Source: Chlamydiales bacterium
GTDB taxonomy: Bacteria > Chlamydiota > Chlamydiia > Chlamydiales > Simkaniaceae
Assembly: GCA_024233395.1 (NCBI GenBank)
Contig: JACKPR010000004.1
Location: 235,131 to 299,130 of the forward strand
Length of the DNA: 64,000 bases
Direction: 5' to 3'
Positions 51,199-60,958 of the stretch are shown here, piece by piece (position 1 is the first letter of the stretch; every line of letters starts with the position of its first letter). Under the pieces are notes generated by a model. It had not been told where the DNA came from and did not search any database. It saw only the letters and a program-made list of their open reading frames with translations. Position numbers and translations under genes: made by a program.

Positions 51199-53178
51199 TT
51201 AAAGCATTTTTTGGAAAGAAGCTTCATCAAGAATTGTGATTCCTAGATCTTTTGCTTTATCATATTTCGATCCCGGATCTTCACCGACAAGAACAAAGTC
51301 AGTTTTTTTGCTTACGGAACCACTAACTTTGCCCCCTCGCTCTTTGATGAGTGCCCCTGCTTCGCTTCGAGTGAGTCCTTCTAAGCTTCCAGTAAGAACA
51401 AAAGTTTTTCCAGCAAAAGGATGTCCTTCAATTTTCTGAAGTTGAGCCGTGGGTTTAACTCCTAAATGCAATAGGTCTTCGATTTCTTTTTGATGGGCAG
51501 GATCACTTAAGAATTCAATGATGGAATCAGCAACTTTATCTCCAACACCATCAATAGCACAAAGCTCCTCTTCAGACATTTCAGAAAGCTTTTCTATGCT
51601 GCCAGCGCTATCGGCGAGAAGCCCCGCCGTTCCTTCTCCAACATAAGGAATCCCAATCGCAAAAATAAAGCGAGCAAGAGTTGTTTTTTTCGAGTCTTCG
51701 ATACTTTTTAAGAGGTTTTTGATCGACTTTTCCTTAAATCCTTCCAGTTGAGAAAGCTCTTCTTCGGTAAGACGATAGAGGTCGGAAACATGTGAAACAA
51801 AACCATATTCGACAAGCTTTTTTACAATTTCAGGACCAAGATGATCGATATCCATGGCATTTTTACTTGCAAAGAAGGAAAGACGACGCAGCGTTTGTCC
51901 TCCACATTTCGTCCGATTTGGACAGCGAACAGCAACTTCCCCTTCTTTCCGAATGACTTTTGTCCCACAAATCGGGCATATTTCTGGCATGACCCAAGGT
52001 TTTGAATGAGGAGGACGCTTTGCCGTCACCACATGAACGACTTTAGGAATGACATCTCCTCCCTTTTCAATAATCACATGATCCCCTTCTCGAATATCTT
52101 TTCTAGCAACCTCTTCTTCATTGTGAAGAGTCGCACGAGATATCGTGCTTCCAGCAAGGGAAACGGGTTTTAGATCAGCAACGGGAGTTAAAACACCTGT
52201 TCGCCCAACTTGGACAGTGATCCCTTCGATCACAGTTTCTGCTTGTTCAGGAGCAAACTTATAAGCTGTGGCCCATCGCGGACTCTTTGCTGTAGCACCC
52301 AGCATATCATGGTATCGAAGAAGATCCACCTTAATGACAATGCCGTCGATTTCAAAGGGTAGATCACTACGGATCTTTTCGATCTGATCTGCAAAAGAAA
52401 AAATCTCATCAACAGTTTTACAGACTTTAAAATGTTTCTCAGATCCAACAGGAAGACCCATTTTTTTTAGATAGCGATGAATTTCAGATTGCTTTTCTTC
52501 TCCAGATCCAATGGCATTATAAACAACAATATCGAGCTTTCGCTTAGCGACTTCTTTTGAATCGAGAAGTTTTAATGATCCTGCAGCAGCATTTCGAGGA
52601 TTCGCCCAACATACATCTCCTGCTTCTTCTCGTTCTCGATTCAGTTCAATAAATTCTGTCTTAGGAATAAAAACTTCGCCGCGTACTTCGATCGAAACTT
52701 TTTCTTTAAGGGTATGAGGAATGGTTTTAATCATCTTGACATTTGCAGTGATATCATCCCCTTGCTTTCCATTTCCACGAGTGACTCCCCTAACAAGTTT
52801 TCCCTCTTCATATTTTAGGGACATTGCGACTCCATCCATTTTGAGCTCAACACAATATTCAACGGGACGTCCTTCCAAAAGCTTATCCACTCGCTTAATA
52901 AAATCTGCAACCTCTTCTTTTGAATAGGTATTGCTAAGCGAAAGCATAGGATACTCGTGCTTGACTTGAGTAAAACCCTTTGTTGGAGCTTCTCCTACAT
53001 GACGTGTAGGGGTATCTTCAGGAACCCAATCGGGATGTTCATTTTCAATTTTCTCAACACGTTTAACAAGAAGATCATATTCATAATCTGAAATTTCGGG
53101 TTGAGATTTTTGAAAGTAAAGAGCGTCGTGCCTCTTTATCTCTTCAAGAAGTTTTAAGTATTCACCTAAGGTAATCAT
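51199..53178 (-). CDS. ligA: NAD-dependent DNA ligase
   Basis: 659 aa. The adenylation motif is ELKMDGVAMS with active-site Lys113; HVGEAPTKGFTQVKHEYPMLSLSN precedes it. The zinc finger has CPICGTKV...CPNRTKCGG, helix-hairpin-helix repeats follow (LEGFKEKSIKNLL, IDGVGDKVADSI) and a BRCT domain ends it (FAGKTFVLTGSLEGLTR). It seals nicks in replication and repair. Its start overlaps the glgB stop by 4 nt. Confidence 0.97.
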   Translation of the reverse strand: MITLGEYLKLLEEIKRHDALYFQKSQPEISDYEYDLLVKRVEKIENEHPDWVPEDTPTRHVGEAPTKGFTQVKHEYPMLSLSNTYSKEEVADFIKRVDKLLEGRPVEYCVELKMDGVAMSLKYEEGKLVRGVTRGNGKQGDDITANVKMIKTIPHTLKEKVSIEVRGEVFIPKTEFIELNREREEAGDVCWANPRNAAAGSLKLLDSKEVAKRKLDIVVYNAIGSGEEKQSEIHRYLKKMGLPVGSEKHFKVCKTVDEIFSFADQIEKIRSDLPFEIDGIVIKVDLLRYHDMLGATAKSPRWATAYKFAPEQAETVIEGITVQVGRTGVLTPVADLKPVSLAGSTISRATLHNEEEVARKDIREGDHVIIEKGGDVIPKVVHVVTAKRPPHSKPWVMPEICPICGTKVIRKEGEVAVRCPNRTKCGGQTLRRLSFFASKNAMDIDHLGPEIVKKLVEYGFVSHVSDLYRLTEEELSQLEGFKEKSIKNLLKSIEDSKKTTLARFIFAIGIPYVGEGTAGLLADSAGSIEKLSEMSEEELCAIDGVGDKVADSIIEFLSDPAHQKEIEDLLHLGVKPTAQLQKIEGHPFAGKTFVLTGSLEGLTRSEAGALIKERGGKVSGSVSKKTDFVLVGEDPGSKYDKAKDLGITILDEASFQKML

Positions 53179-55232
53179 ACAGATAATATTAAAGTTGCTA
53201 AAGGGGGAAGGGTCAGTTTAATCCCTCCTTTTTCGGCATTAATCTCAGAGTTTATTATGCCAGATCCTTGGTATTCTTTTGAATCTGTAGAGAAAATTTC
53301 TTTCGGTTTTCCCTCGAAGGGGATGAAATAGCCCTCCAACACTTCTGGATAAAAGTGATGGATACAAAGAAGGGTTTCTCCTCCTCCTTTTCTGAGGTAA
53401 GATAAAACTAATTTTTTTTCATCAAAAGGCTCGATCCATTCAAATCCTTCAGGTGAAAAATCATCGACATAAAGGGCAGGATGAGAAAGATAAAAATGAT
53501 TCAAAGCAGCCAAACAATGATAGATTCCCTGATGGTAAGGGATTGTCAAAAGATCCCATGGAAGCATTTCATTGCAGTTCCACTCTTCTTTTTGTCCCAG
53601 TTCTCCTCCCATAAAAAGGAGTTTTTTTCCGGGATGGGTCATCATATAACTCAAGAGAAGACGAAGATTAGCGAATTGTTCCCATTCACTTCCTGGCATC
53701 TTTGAAAGAAGGGATTTTCTCCCATGAGTGACATCATCGTGAGAAAGAGGAAGAATATGTTTTTCTGAATAATAATAGGTCATTTCATGGGTCAAACTTT
53801 TAAAAACATGATTCCGATAGGAATGCTCGGTCTCAAAAAATTTTAAAATATCAACAGACCACCCAAGATCCCATCTCAGATCAAAACCTAACCGGTTGGG
53901 GTCGGTTACCCCAGGGTAGGCATGAGATTCTTCAGCCATCATTAAAGCGGTTGGAAATGTTTCATGAACCTTTTTATTGAGCTCTTTTAAAAAAGTAATC
54001 CCTTCAATGTTTTCATTCCCCCCTTCTACATTGGGTTTCCACTGATGCGCCTCCCTTTCAAAATCGAGATAAATAATCGAAGAAACAGCATCCACACGAA
54101 GACCATCAAGATGCATTTTATCGAGGTAGAAAAGTGCACTCCCAATGAGAAAGTTTAAGACTTCTGGTTTCCCATAGTTAAAAATCAAGGTATCCCATTT
54201 TGGATGATATCCTAACCTCGGATCTTCATGCTCATAAAGATAAGTCCCATCAAATTGGGCAATCGAATGATCATCGGTTGGAAAATGCCCGGGAACCCAA
54301 TCAAAAATCACCCCAACATCATTTTGATGAAGATAATCAACAAACCACTGGAAATCTTCAACCGTTCCATACCGTCTTGAGATCGCATAATATCCAGTGA
54401 CCTGATATCCCCAAGATTCATCTAAAGGATGTCCCATGACAGGAAGGAGTTCAATATGGGTAAACCCCATTTCTTTGACATACTTAACAATAAGAGGAGC
54501 CAACTCACGATAGTTCATGAACTCACCCCCTCTTGTTTTCCAGCAGCCAATGTGAAGTTTATAAATATTTAGGGGCTTGTGAAGACACCGCTTTCTTTTT
54601 TCCATCCAATGATTGTCTTTCCATTCATGCAAATCAATCCGTGTCACCACCGATGCTGTAGAGGGGCGCATCTCACCTTGATATGCATAAGGATCTGCTT
54701 TTAATCGAAGATGTCCTTCACTTGTATGAATCGCAAACTTATACCGCTCTCCTTCTTCTAAACCTGGAACAAAAAGTTCCCAAATCCCTGAAGATCCAAT
54801 CATTCTCATGGGATTTTTCTCTGTTTCCCAATGATTAAAGTCTCCCACTAAAGAAACCCATTTTGCATGAGGGGCCCACACGGAAAATTTAACCCCTTGA
54901 ACTTCTTGATGTGTACAAAGCCTTCCCCCCATAACATCTGCTATCTTCCAATGTTTTCCTTGATTAAACAGAAGAGCATCTTCATTGCTAAATGTTGGAA
55001 GAAACGCATAAGGATCATAGGCAACAAGTCCCTTCGGATGAGTGATACGATAATCTTTTATTGTAATGGGACAATCGAGGCGATATTCAAAAAGGCCTCC
55101 CCCTAAAGAATTTGCTTGAACCTTTTCTCCTAGAACTTCTAACCAAACCTCTTCTTTTTCTGGAGCATAGAGGGTAATCCGCTTTCCATCGTCATGAAGC
55201 CCTAAACGACTATGAGGGTTTGTTCTTTCCAT
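53175..55232 (-). CDS. glgB: 1,4-alpha-glucan branching enzyme
   Basis: 685 aa GH13 enzyme with N-terminal beta-sandwich domains (GVKFSVWAPHAKWVSLVGDFNHWE). The barrel motifs are VIFDWVPGHF, LDGLRVDAVSSIIYL (catalytic Asp), ALMMAEES (catalytic Glu) and LPLSHDDVTHG. It creates alpha-1,6 branches in glycogen. Glycogen metabolism is a chlamydial trait. Co-directional and overlapping with ligA; divergent from the lipid kinase. Confidence 0.96.
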   Translation of the reverse strand: MERTNPHSRLGLHDDGKRITLYAPEKEEVWLEVLGEKVQANSLGGGLFEYRLDCPITIKDYRITHPKGLVAYDPYAFLPTFSNEDALLFNQGKHWKIADVMGGRLCTHQEVQGVKFSVWAPHAKWVSLVGDFNHWETEKNPMRMIGSSGIWELFVPGLEEGERYKFAIHTSEGHLRLKADPYAYQGEMRPSTASVVTRIDLHEWKDNHWMEKRKRCLHKPLNIYKLHIGCWKTRGGEFMNYRELAPLIVKYVKEMGFTHIELLPVMGHPLDESWGYQVTGYYAISRRYGTVEDFQWFVDYLHQNDVGVIFDWVPGHFPTDDHSIAQFDGTYLYEHEDPRLGYHPKWDTLIFNYGKPEVLNFLIGSALFYLDKMHLDGLRVDAVSSIIYLDFEREAHQWKPNVEGGNENIEGITFLKELNKKVHETFPTALMMAEESHAYPGVTDPNRLGFDLRWDLGWSVDILKFFETEHSYRNHVFKSLTHEMTYYYSEKHILPLSHDDVTHGRKSLLSKMPGSEWEQFANLRLLLSYMMTHPGKKLLFMGGELGQKEEWNCNEMLPWDLLTIPYHQGIYHCLAALNHFYLSHPALYVDDFSPEGFEWIEPFDEKKLVLSYLRKGGGETLLCIHHFYPEVLEGYFIPFEGKPKEIFSTDSKEYQGSGIINSEINAEKGGIKLTLPPLATLILSV

Positions 55233-55298
55233 GCCCTCATCTTATGGTTGAGGGTCTACCTTGTCTACTATTTTCTCTTCGAATATACTTAGGGCCGT

Positions 55299-56279
55299 AT
55301 GAAATGGGTTATCAAGTTATTTTTCATTTTTCTTGTCATAGGACTTCCTCTAGTACCTAGTGGAAATAAACTTTATTCTGACTCTTGCACCTCTAAACAA
55401 ATGACTAAAAAGAAGGTGACTTTCATTGTGAACCCTATCTCTGGATTGGGAAAACAAAAAGGGATTGAAAAAACGATTAAAAGAAATCTTAATAGCAAAG
55501 AATTTGATTACGAGATCCTTTATACCAAAGGACCGAATCATGCCACAACATTAAGCGCTCAAGCAGCTTCCAATGGATCTCATATTATCGTAGCAGTGGG
55601 CGGAGATGGATCGGTAAATGAAGTTGCGCAAGGGATTATTGGAACCAATTGTGCTCTTGCAATCATCCCTACAGGTTCAGGAAATGGTTTTGCCCGCCAT
55701 TTTGATATCCCCTCTGAGCCCGGAAAAGCAATTCAAGTGATCAATACCATGCATGAAAGATGGATTGACACTGTAAAAATCAATCAAAAATCCTATCTTG
55801 GAGTCGCTGGAATTGGGTTTGATGCTGATGTAAGTCTTGCCTTTTCAAACTTAGATATCCGAGGCCCTGCTTCTTATCTCTTCGTTGTCCTCTCAGAACT
55901 CCCCCTATACAAACCACGAGATTATGAACTGATTATTGACGGAAAGCCTGTTAATGAAAAAGCCTTTCTCATTTGTTTTGCGAATACGCAGCAATATGGA
56001 AACAATGCTTTTATCGCTCCCAATGCTAAAATCGATGATGGCTTCCTGGATGTGATCATTTGGAAAGAGTTTCCCCCTCATGCAGCCCCTAAACTTGTCC
56101 ATGATCTTTTTACAAAACATATCGAAGATTCTAAGTATACCGATTCTTACCGCTGTCAGGAAGTCATCTTAAAAAAACCTCTTCATGCCCTTCATATTGA
56201 TGGTGAACCTATGGAAGCAGATGGAGATGTTTATATTCGAATTCTCCCTTCTTCCCTGAAAATCATTACCCCAGAATAG
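55299..56279 (+). CDS. Diacylglycerol kinase-family lipid kinase
   Basis: 326 aa. After an N-terminal hydrophobic segment (WVIKLFFIFLVIGLPLVP) that acts as anchor or signal, the DAGK catalytic domain begins VTFIVNPISGLGKQKG and has AVGGDGSVNEVAQGI and IPTGSGNGFARHF. The C-terminal domain (GVAGIGFDADVS, FLDVIIWKE, LHIDGEPMEADGD) is YegS/DgkB-like. It phosphorylates diacylglycerol or a similar lipid. The membrane-like N-terminus is unusual for this normally cytosolic family; an internal ATG at codon 35 has no ribosome site. Confidence 0.88.
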   Translation: MKWVIKLFFIFLVIGLPLVPSGNKLYSDSCTSKQMTKKKVTFIVNPISGLGKQKGIEKTIKRNLNSKEFDYEILYTKGPNHATTLSAQAASNGSHIIVAVGGDGSVNEVAQGIIGTNCALAIIPTGSGNGFARHFDIPSEPGKAIQVINTMHERWIDTVKINQKSYLGVAGIGFDADVSLAFSNLDIRGPASYLFVVLSELPLYKPRDYELIIDGKPVNEKAFLICFANTQQYGNNAFIAPNAKIDDGFLDVIIWKEFPPHAAPKLVHDLFTKHIEDSKYTDSYRCQEVILKKPLHALHIDGEPMEADGDVYIRILPSSLKIITPE

Positions 56280-56281
56280 AC

Positions 56282-57364
56282 TTATTTCTGGAAACGATCG
56301 AGAATATAAAGGGTATCTTTTTTAAGCTCTAGAGGAGTTCCGACAGGAATAAGCTTTCCTTTTCCTTTGCGTCCCATCCTGAGACGGAAAGATGTGACCG
56401 GTTTTTGGAAAGTAAATGTCACGGTTTGATCTTTCTTTGGATGAAGGGTCAAACGACGAATCATTTTTTTCGACCATTCTAGATCTATTGAAAGTCCTTG
56501 ACCACACTCCACTCCAATAAAGCGCCCGCAGTGAATTTCTTTCGGAAGACATGGGAGGATCGCAATTTCTTGATCATCGACATCAATGAGAAACTTTCGA
56601 ATGAGCCGTGCTCCTTCTCCAAGTAAAACAAGAGAAGACGCTTCCTTGGGAATGTCCTCATCTGAAGGGTGACTTTGGTAGTCGGTATCAATGAGACGTG
56701 GAGAAAGGATTCCCTCAAATCCCACTTTAAAAAGTTCTAAAAATGCTTGTCCAATTTGATCTCGATTTTTCTGAGTTAAATGGTCTGCACAGGTTTTTAA
56801 ATAACGAGAAGTTCCGACTTCTAAAATGGGATGCTTAGGAATCTGTTTTCCCAGCTGAAACCAGATCGGAAGGATCTCTTCAAGACTTAATCTCCGCTTT
56901 ACCAAAGACCAATCTTGCTTCTTTGAGGATCCAAAGTGCATTTTTTCTGAGGACTTTAGAGAAAACGCTGGAGTCATTGTTGGAATAATCAGTTCTTCTT
57001 TTCGTTTAAGATTTCTTATTTCTCCTTCAAAGTCAAAGAAAAGTCCTTCTTTGGGACACCGTTCCACAAAAAGAATGATTTCATGTGCAGAGGCAACAAG
57101 GCGGTATGAAAAATATCCTTTTTTCGCCAACCCAAAAATACGGACCCACCCTTTTTCCAAGTCTTGCATCACAGTAAAAGACTCTAGAGGTCCATTCATT
57201 TGTGGAAGAATGGTTAAGATTTCCTTTCCACCAATAGAAATTAAATTCTCCAGGATAAGCCTTGCTGGATAAGCAGTCACTTTCCAAGAGCTCTTTGGGA
57301 TAAGAAGAGCTGTTCCAGCTTCATGCGAAAAGGGTCTGTATTTTTCTGTGAGTTTGATTTTCAC
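56282..57364 (-). CDS. Hypothetical protein with glycosidase-like C-terminal domain, 360 aa
   Basis: The likely start is GTG at 57364 (AAGGA seven bases upstream); a TTG one codon earlier is possible. It lies 47 bases or so inside the end of mtaB. The C-terminal 120 residues (AILPCLPKEIHCGRFIGVECGQGLSIDLEWSKK...) resemble the beta-sandwich that closes GH65/GH95 glycosidases, but no (alpha/alpha)6 catalytic barrel is present. The N-terminal half is beta-rich and unknown. It could be a glycan-binding or degenerate enzyme. Confidence 0.6.
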   Translation of the reverse strand: MKIKLTEKYRPFSHEAGTALLIPKSSWKVTAYPARLILENLISIGGKEILTILPQMNGPLESFTVMQDLEKGWVRIFGLAKKGYFSYRLVASAHEIILFVERCPKEGLFFDFEGEIRNLKRKEELIIPTMTPAFSLKSSEKMHFGSSKKQDWSLVKRRLSLEEILPIWFQLGKQIPKHPILEVGTSRYLKTCADHLTQKNRDQIGQAFLELFKVGFEGILSPRLIDTDYQSHPSDEDIPKEASSLVLLGEGARLIRKFLIDVDDQEIAILPCLPKEIHCGRFIGVECGQGLSIDLEWSKKMIRRLTLHPKKDQTVTFTFQKPVTSFRLRMGRKGKGKLIPVGTPLELKKDTLYILDRFQK

Positions 57365-58601
57365 CAATCAATCCTTCGGGGTTATTGCCAGTACATTTTA
57401 CCTTAATCAAAGTATTTGGTCTCAAGTTTTCTTTAGGGACATAGATAGGTAGAAAATTTTCTGTATGTCCCATTAAATAGCCTGGTTTTTCTTCGGTTTC
57501 AAGTAAGACCAAAAACTCATTTCCAATAAATGTTTGTCGAAGATCATAAGCATTTTTTTCAGCACGCCTCAAAAGACGGTCTTTCCTCTCTTGAATCATC
57601 GTAGATGGAACTTTATTGGGCATGCGAGAAGCACGGGTCTTGGGACGATCACTATAGGGGAACATATGGACCTTTGCAAAGTGCACCTCATCCATAAGAG
57701 CTAAAGTCTCTTGAAATTCTTCCTCAGTTTCTCCAGGAAAACCAACAATAATATCCGTTGTAAAGGTAAAATTGGGATTTTCCTTTAAAAGGCGTGTTGT
57801 TGCTGTAATAAAGTCTTGCTTCGTATATTTTCGGCGCATTCTCTTCAAGGTCAGATTTGATCCTGATTGGAGAACAATATGCATAGAAGGGGCGGTCTTT
57901 TCTCCATTAACCACCGCATCAATGAGATCATCATCGACTTCGTCGGGATCAATTGAGGAAATACGGATTCTCTCGAGACCTGGAATCTTATCGACTTGAC
58001 GGACTAGATCTGAAAGGCGCACTGGAGGCGACTGATCTCCATCAAAGTCTCCAATATTTATCCCTGTTAAAACAACTTCTTTATATCCGTTTTCTACAAG
58101 AGCCTCGATTTCCCGCAGGATATCAAAGACCTTCTTTGAACGAGAACGTCCTCTGACAAAAGGAATCACACAATAGCTACAATAGGAATTACACCCATCT
58201 TGGATTTTCACAAAGGCACGTGTATGCGCTTCAAACCTTTCAATTTGAAACTCAGGCCACTCCTTTTCAGGAAAGACTTCTGATAGAAGTTTTTCCTTTT
58301 TGTGATTTGAGACAACATGGGTCACTTCTTCAAGCTGCTTAAGCTCTTTTTTTGAGCGCTCAGCCAAACATCCTGTAACAACTAATTTTCCAGGAGAAAA
58401 CTCTCTTGAAATCTTTCGAATTTGATAGAGAGAACGCTTATCAGCTGATTCAGTAACGGTGCAGGTGTTCACAATGCAAAGATCGGCTTTGTCACCTTCC
58501 TTTGCCTCAACATACCCCTCTTTTTTCAGCTGGTCAGCAAAAGCCTGGGACTCATATTGGTTGGTGCGACATCCTAATGTGACAATTTTATATTTTTTCA
58601 T
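57321..58601 (-). CDS. mtaB: tRNA t6A37 methylthiotransferase
   Basis: 426 aa radical-SAM methylthiotransferase of the MtaB subgroup: it starts KIVTLGCRTNQYESQAF (CRTN distinguishes it from MiaB), has NTCTVTESADKRSLYQIR, VTGCLAERSKKE and the cluster DGCNSYCSYCVIPFVRG. It converts t6A37 to ms2t6A in tRNA-Lys. A second methylthiotransferase, miaB, is at 44661, so both A37 thiolations are present. Confidence 0.94.
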   Translation of the reverse strand: MKKYKIVTLGCRTNQYESQAFADQLKKEGYVEAKEGDKADLCIVNTCTVTESADKRSLYQIRKISREFSPGKLVVTGCLAERSKKELKQLEEVTHVVSNHKKEKLLSEVFPEKEWPEFQIERFEAHTRAFVKIQDGCNSYCSYCVIPFVRGRSRSKKVFDILREIEALVENGYKEVVLTGINIGDFDGDQSPPVRLSDLVRQVDKIPGLERIRISSIDPDEVDDDLIDAVVNGEKTAPSMHIVLQSGSNLTLKRMRRKYTKQDFITATTRLLKENPNFTFTTDIIVGFPGETEEEFQETLALMDEVHFAKVHMFPYSDRPKTRASRMPNKVPSTMIQERKDRLLRRAEKNAYDLRQTFIGNEFLVLLETEEKPGYLMGHTENFLPIYVPKENLRPNTLIKVKCTGNNPEGLIGENQTHRKIQTLFA

Positions 58602-58740
58602 GGGCCGTTAGTATATCATCTTAGAGCTTTGTGCACGACAATTTTTAGAACCCTATGATACTAATATCTAACCATTGAGGAAAACCCTACGAAAAAAATC
58701 ACATTGGGATTATAATTGTTCTGTTTAAAGGAGAATTTTT

Positions 58741-59337
58741 ATGCCAGCAAGTCCCATTTCAATGGCAATCTCATTATTTTTTGTCATTAACGTCCTAGGA
58801 AATATCCCTCTATATTTAGCACTTCTTGGAAGGTACTCTGTAAAAAAGCAGCGGGCAATTTTGATTCGAGAATTTATTTTTGCCTTAGTCATTCTCCTAG
58901 CTTTTAACTATTTTGGTGGAAAAATCTTTGAGTTCCTTGGGATTACACAGCCCATATTAGGAATGGCGGGGGGAATTCTCCTCCTTCTTATTTCCATCAC
59001 AATGATTTTCCCTAGCCACGAACAGGATAAAGGACCGAAACATGAGCCAATGATCGTTCCTCTTGCAACCCCAGTGATTGCTGGACCTGGATCGATTACT
59101 GCTGTCATGCTCTTTTCTTCTCGAGTCGATAACAATCTTCTCATGACAGGAATTATTACAGGAGCAATCGCTGTTTCCTGCTTGATTGCTCTTTCTTCTT
59201 CTTTTTTTAAATATGGATTAGGAGAAAAAGGGCTGATTGCTTTTGAGCGACTCGGAGGAATGATCGTTGCTCTGATTGCCGTGCAAATGCTTGCAACAGG
59301 AACCATCGACCTCGTGAAAACTGCTTTTAATTTGTAG
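58741..59337 (+). CDS. MarC-family integral membrane protein
   Basis: 198 aa with six helices. The family blocks VINVLGNIPLYLAL, NYFGGKIFEFLGIT and the re-entrant PLATPVIAGPGSITAVML are clear. The transported substrate of MarC proteins is not established. AAAGGAG precedes the ATG and a TATAAT stands at 58711-58716 without a good -35 box. Confidence 0.92.
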   Translation: MPASPISMAISLFFVINVLGNIPLYLALLGRYSVKKQRAILIREFIFALVILLAFNYFGGKIFEFLGITQPILGMAGGILLLLISITMIFPSHEQDKGPKHEPMIVPLATPVIAGPGSITAVMLFSSRVDNNLLMTGIITGAIAVSCLIALSSSFFKYGLGEKGLIAFERLGGMIVALIAVQMLATGTIDLVKTAFNL

Positions 59338-59461
59338 GCTACTATTCTTGTTAATTTCTATTGTTCAACTCTTTGGAAATTAAAAAATTGCAAAATAACA
59401 AAACCTCCACTAGCATGATTCGCTGTTAATTAAAATAGTAACTATTTACGAGGGGTATTAA

Positions 59462-60160
59462 ATGGCAACAACAACTTGCACACAAATCTTCAGAATTTAT
59501 TTTTGCGGAGACTCAAAAACAACCGACAAAGAAACAGTCGAGTGCTGTTCTTTGATTGCTGAACCTTTTGGAAATGCTTCAGTCTTTTTATCTAGTCCCT
59601 CACCATTTCTCTCTGAAGAGGATGCAAGAATCACTCGAGCTACAGAGCTATTGTCTCAAAGCATTCTTCAATTACATAATTGTTATAAAGGGAAAGAGGC
59701 TAAGAAACATCCCCAACGTTTTATCCTATTTACCTACGGTGAAGGAATGAAGGTTGTAGATTTGACCTTGAAAAAGCTCTTGGGTCATAACATTGACATC
59801 CATGTCTACAGTTTTGGAAAAACACCCACTTTAATTTTTTATATGTTGGCTAGGAAGGTTCACCATTATATCTTCCAAGATCACTTAACCTCTCAAGATG
59901 CTGTTTTATCAAGGATGCATTCTATTATCCAAGACGTTGTAGAACAAGAGGAAGAAAAATCGCTCAGTCGTTATGACACTGACTTTTTTAATTGTGAACT
60001 TATGGATCATATCACAAAATATGAACGCTATTTTGATAGCTACTCTGTGACTTTTTTAGACAAAAGTGATTTAGAACCATCCTATGATGAAACACGTTGT
60101 GAATTTTTAGCATATGCTCAAGTCATTCAAGAAATTGCATATGCTGAGTGTAACTTATAA
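59462..60160 (+). CDS. Orphan protein, tandem paralogue 1 (degenerate hydrolase-like), 232 aa
   Basis: Shares with the next gene an N-terminal CGDS box, a central RFILFTYGEG-x-KVV-x-LTLKKL block followed by HNIDIHVYxFG, a LARKVxHxIF block and a C-terminal block ending QVIQEIAxxECN. The strand-elbow-helix shape around YGEG is that of an alpha/beta-hydrolase nucleophile elbow, but the Ser is replaced by Glu. No signal peptide. A paralogue pair with the next gene, 18 bases apart. Function unknown; the hydrolase origin is inference. Confidence 0.7.
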   Translation: MATTTCTQIFRIYFCGDSKTTDKETVECCSLIAEPFGNASVFLSSPSPFLSEEDARITRATELLSQSILQLHNCYKGKEAKKHPQRFILFTYGEGMKVVDLTLKKLLGHNIDIHVYSFGKTPTLIFYMLARKVHHYIFQDHLTSQDAVLSRMHSIIQDVVEQEEEKSLSRYDTDFFNCELMDHITKYERYFDSYSVTFLDKSDLEPSYDETRCEFLAYAQVIQEIAYAECNL

Positions 60161-60178
60161 AAGGATGGACATATAACA

Positions 60179-60907
60179 ATGACCACTAGCACACCAACAT
60201 TAAGAGTTCATTTTTGCGGCGACTCACAAACACCTGTCAAACAATTGTTCAAATGTGCCAGTTTGCTTTCGGAGATTTTTGGAGAAGGTCAAGTCTTTGT
60301 ATCTAATCCCTCACCATTTATCTCCTCGGGAAAAAAAAGAATCACTACAGCCACGACTTTATTGGCTAAAAGTATTCTTGACCATCAAAAAGAGAAGGGA
60401 AGATACTCCCAACGTTTTATTCTATTTACCTATGGTGAAGGGATAAAGGTTGTTAAGTTGACATTGAAAAAGCTCTCAGAGCATAACATTGACATCCATG
60501 TATACACTTTTGGAAATACTCTAACGTTGATTTCTAATCAGTTGGCTAGAAAGGTTCAACACTCCATCTTTCCCTCCCATTTAAGCCCTCGATGTTCCAT
60601 TTTATCCAAAATGTTTTCCATCCATTCAAAAATGGAAGTCGAGAAAATGAGTTATGAAGTTGCAGTGCTGGTAATAACTACAGAAGATGAACAGGAAACA
60701 CCCCAGAGTCTTAATGGAGATGATTTTTTTGACTCTGAATTCAAGCGTCGTATGAAAAAATATGAAGAGCTTTTCAAAAGCTATTCTATCAATTTCGTAG
60801 ACCCCAGTTCCGTAGCATCACCAAAAATCAAAAAGCAATGTGAATTTTTATCTTATCCTCAAGTCATTCAAGAAATTGCACAGACTGAGTGTAACCCAGA
60901 GAATTAA
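60179..60907 (+). CDS. Orphan protein, tandem paralogue 2 (degenerate hydrolase-like), 242 aa
   Basis: Clearly homologous over its whole length to the preceding gene (same PSPFIS box near residue 45, same YGEG elbow). It differs by an insertion of about 25 residues near 150-180. The AAAGGA upstream is about 13 bases from the ATG. The transcript ends at a strong hairpin after it. The pair must come from a tandem duplication that has diverged considerably. Confidence 0.7.
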   Translation: MTTSTPTLRVHFCGDSQTPVKQLFKCASLLSEIFGEGQVFVSNPSPFISSGKKRITTATTLLAKSILDHQKEKGRYSQRFILFTYGEGIKVVKLTLKKLSEHNIDIHVYTFGNTLTLISNQLARKVQHSIFPSHLSPRCSILSKMFSIHSKMEVEKMSYEVAVLVITTEDEQETPQSLNGDDFFDSEFKRRMKKYEELFKSYSINFVDPSSVASPKIKKQCEFLSYPQVIQEIAQTECNPEN

Positions 60908-60926
60908 CCTCTTGTACTTTGTAGAC

Positions 60927-60956
60927 TAGGGCAGTACTTTCTACTGCCCTATTTAT
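60927..60956 (+). terminator. Terminator after the tandem paralogues
   Basis: TAGGGCAGTA-CTTTC-TACTGCCCTA is a perfect 10-bp stem followed by TTTAT. It also faces the end of the minus-strand gene at 60959. Confidence 0.75.
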
Positions 60957-60958
60957 AG

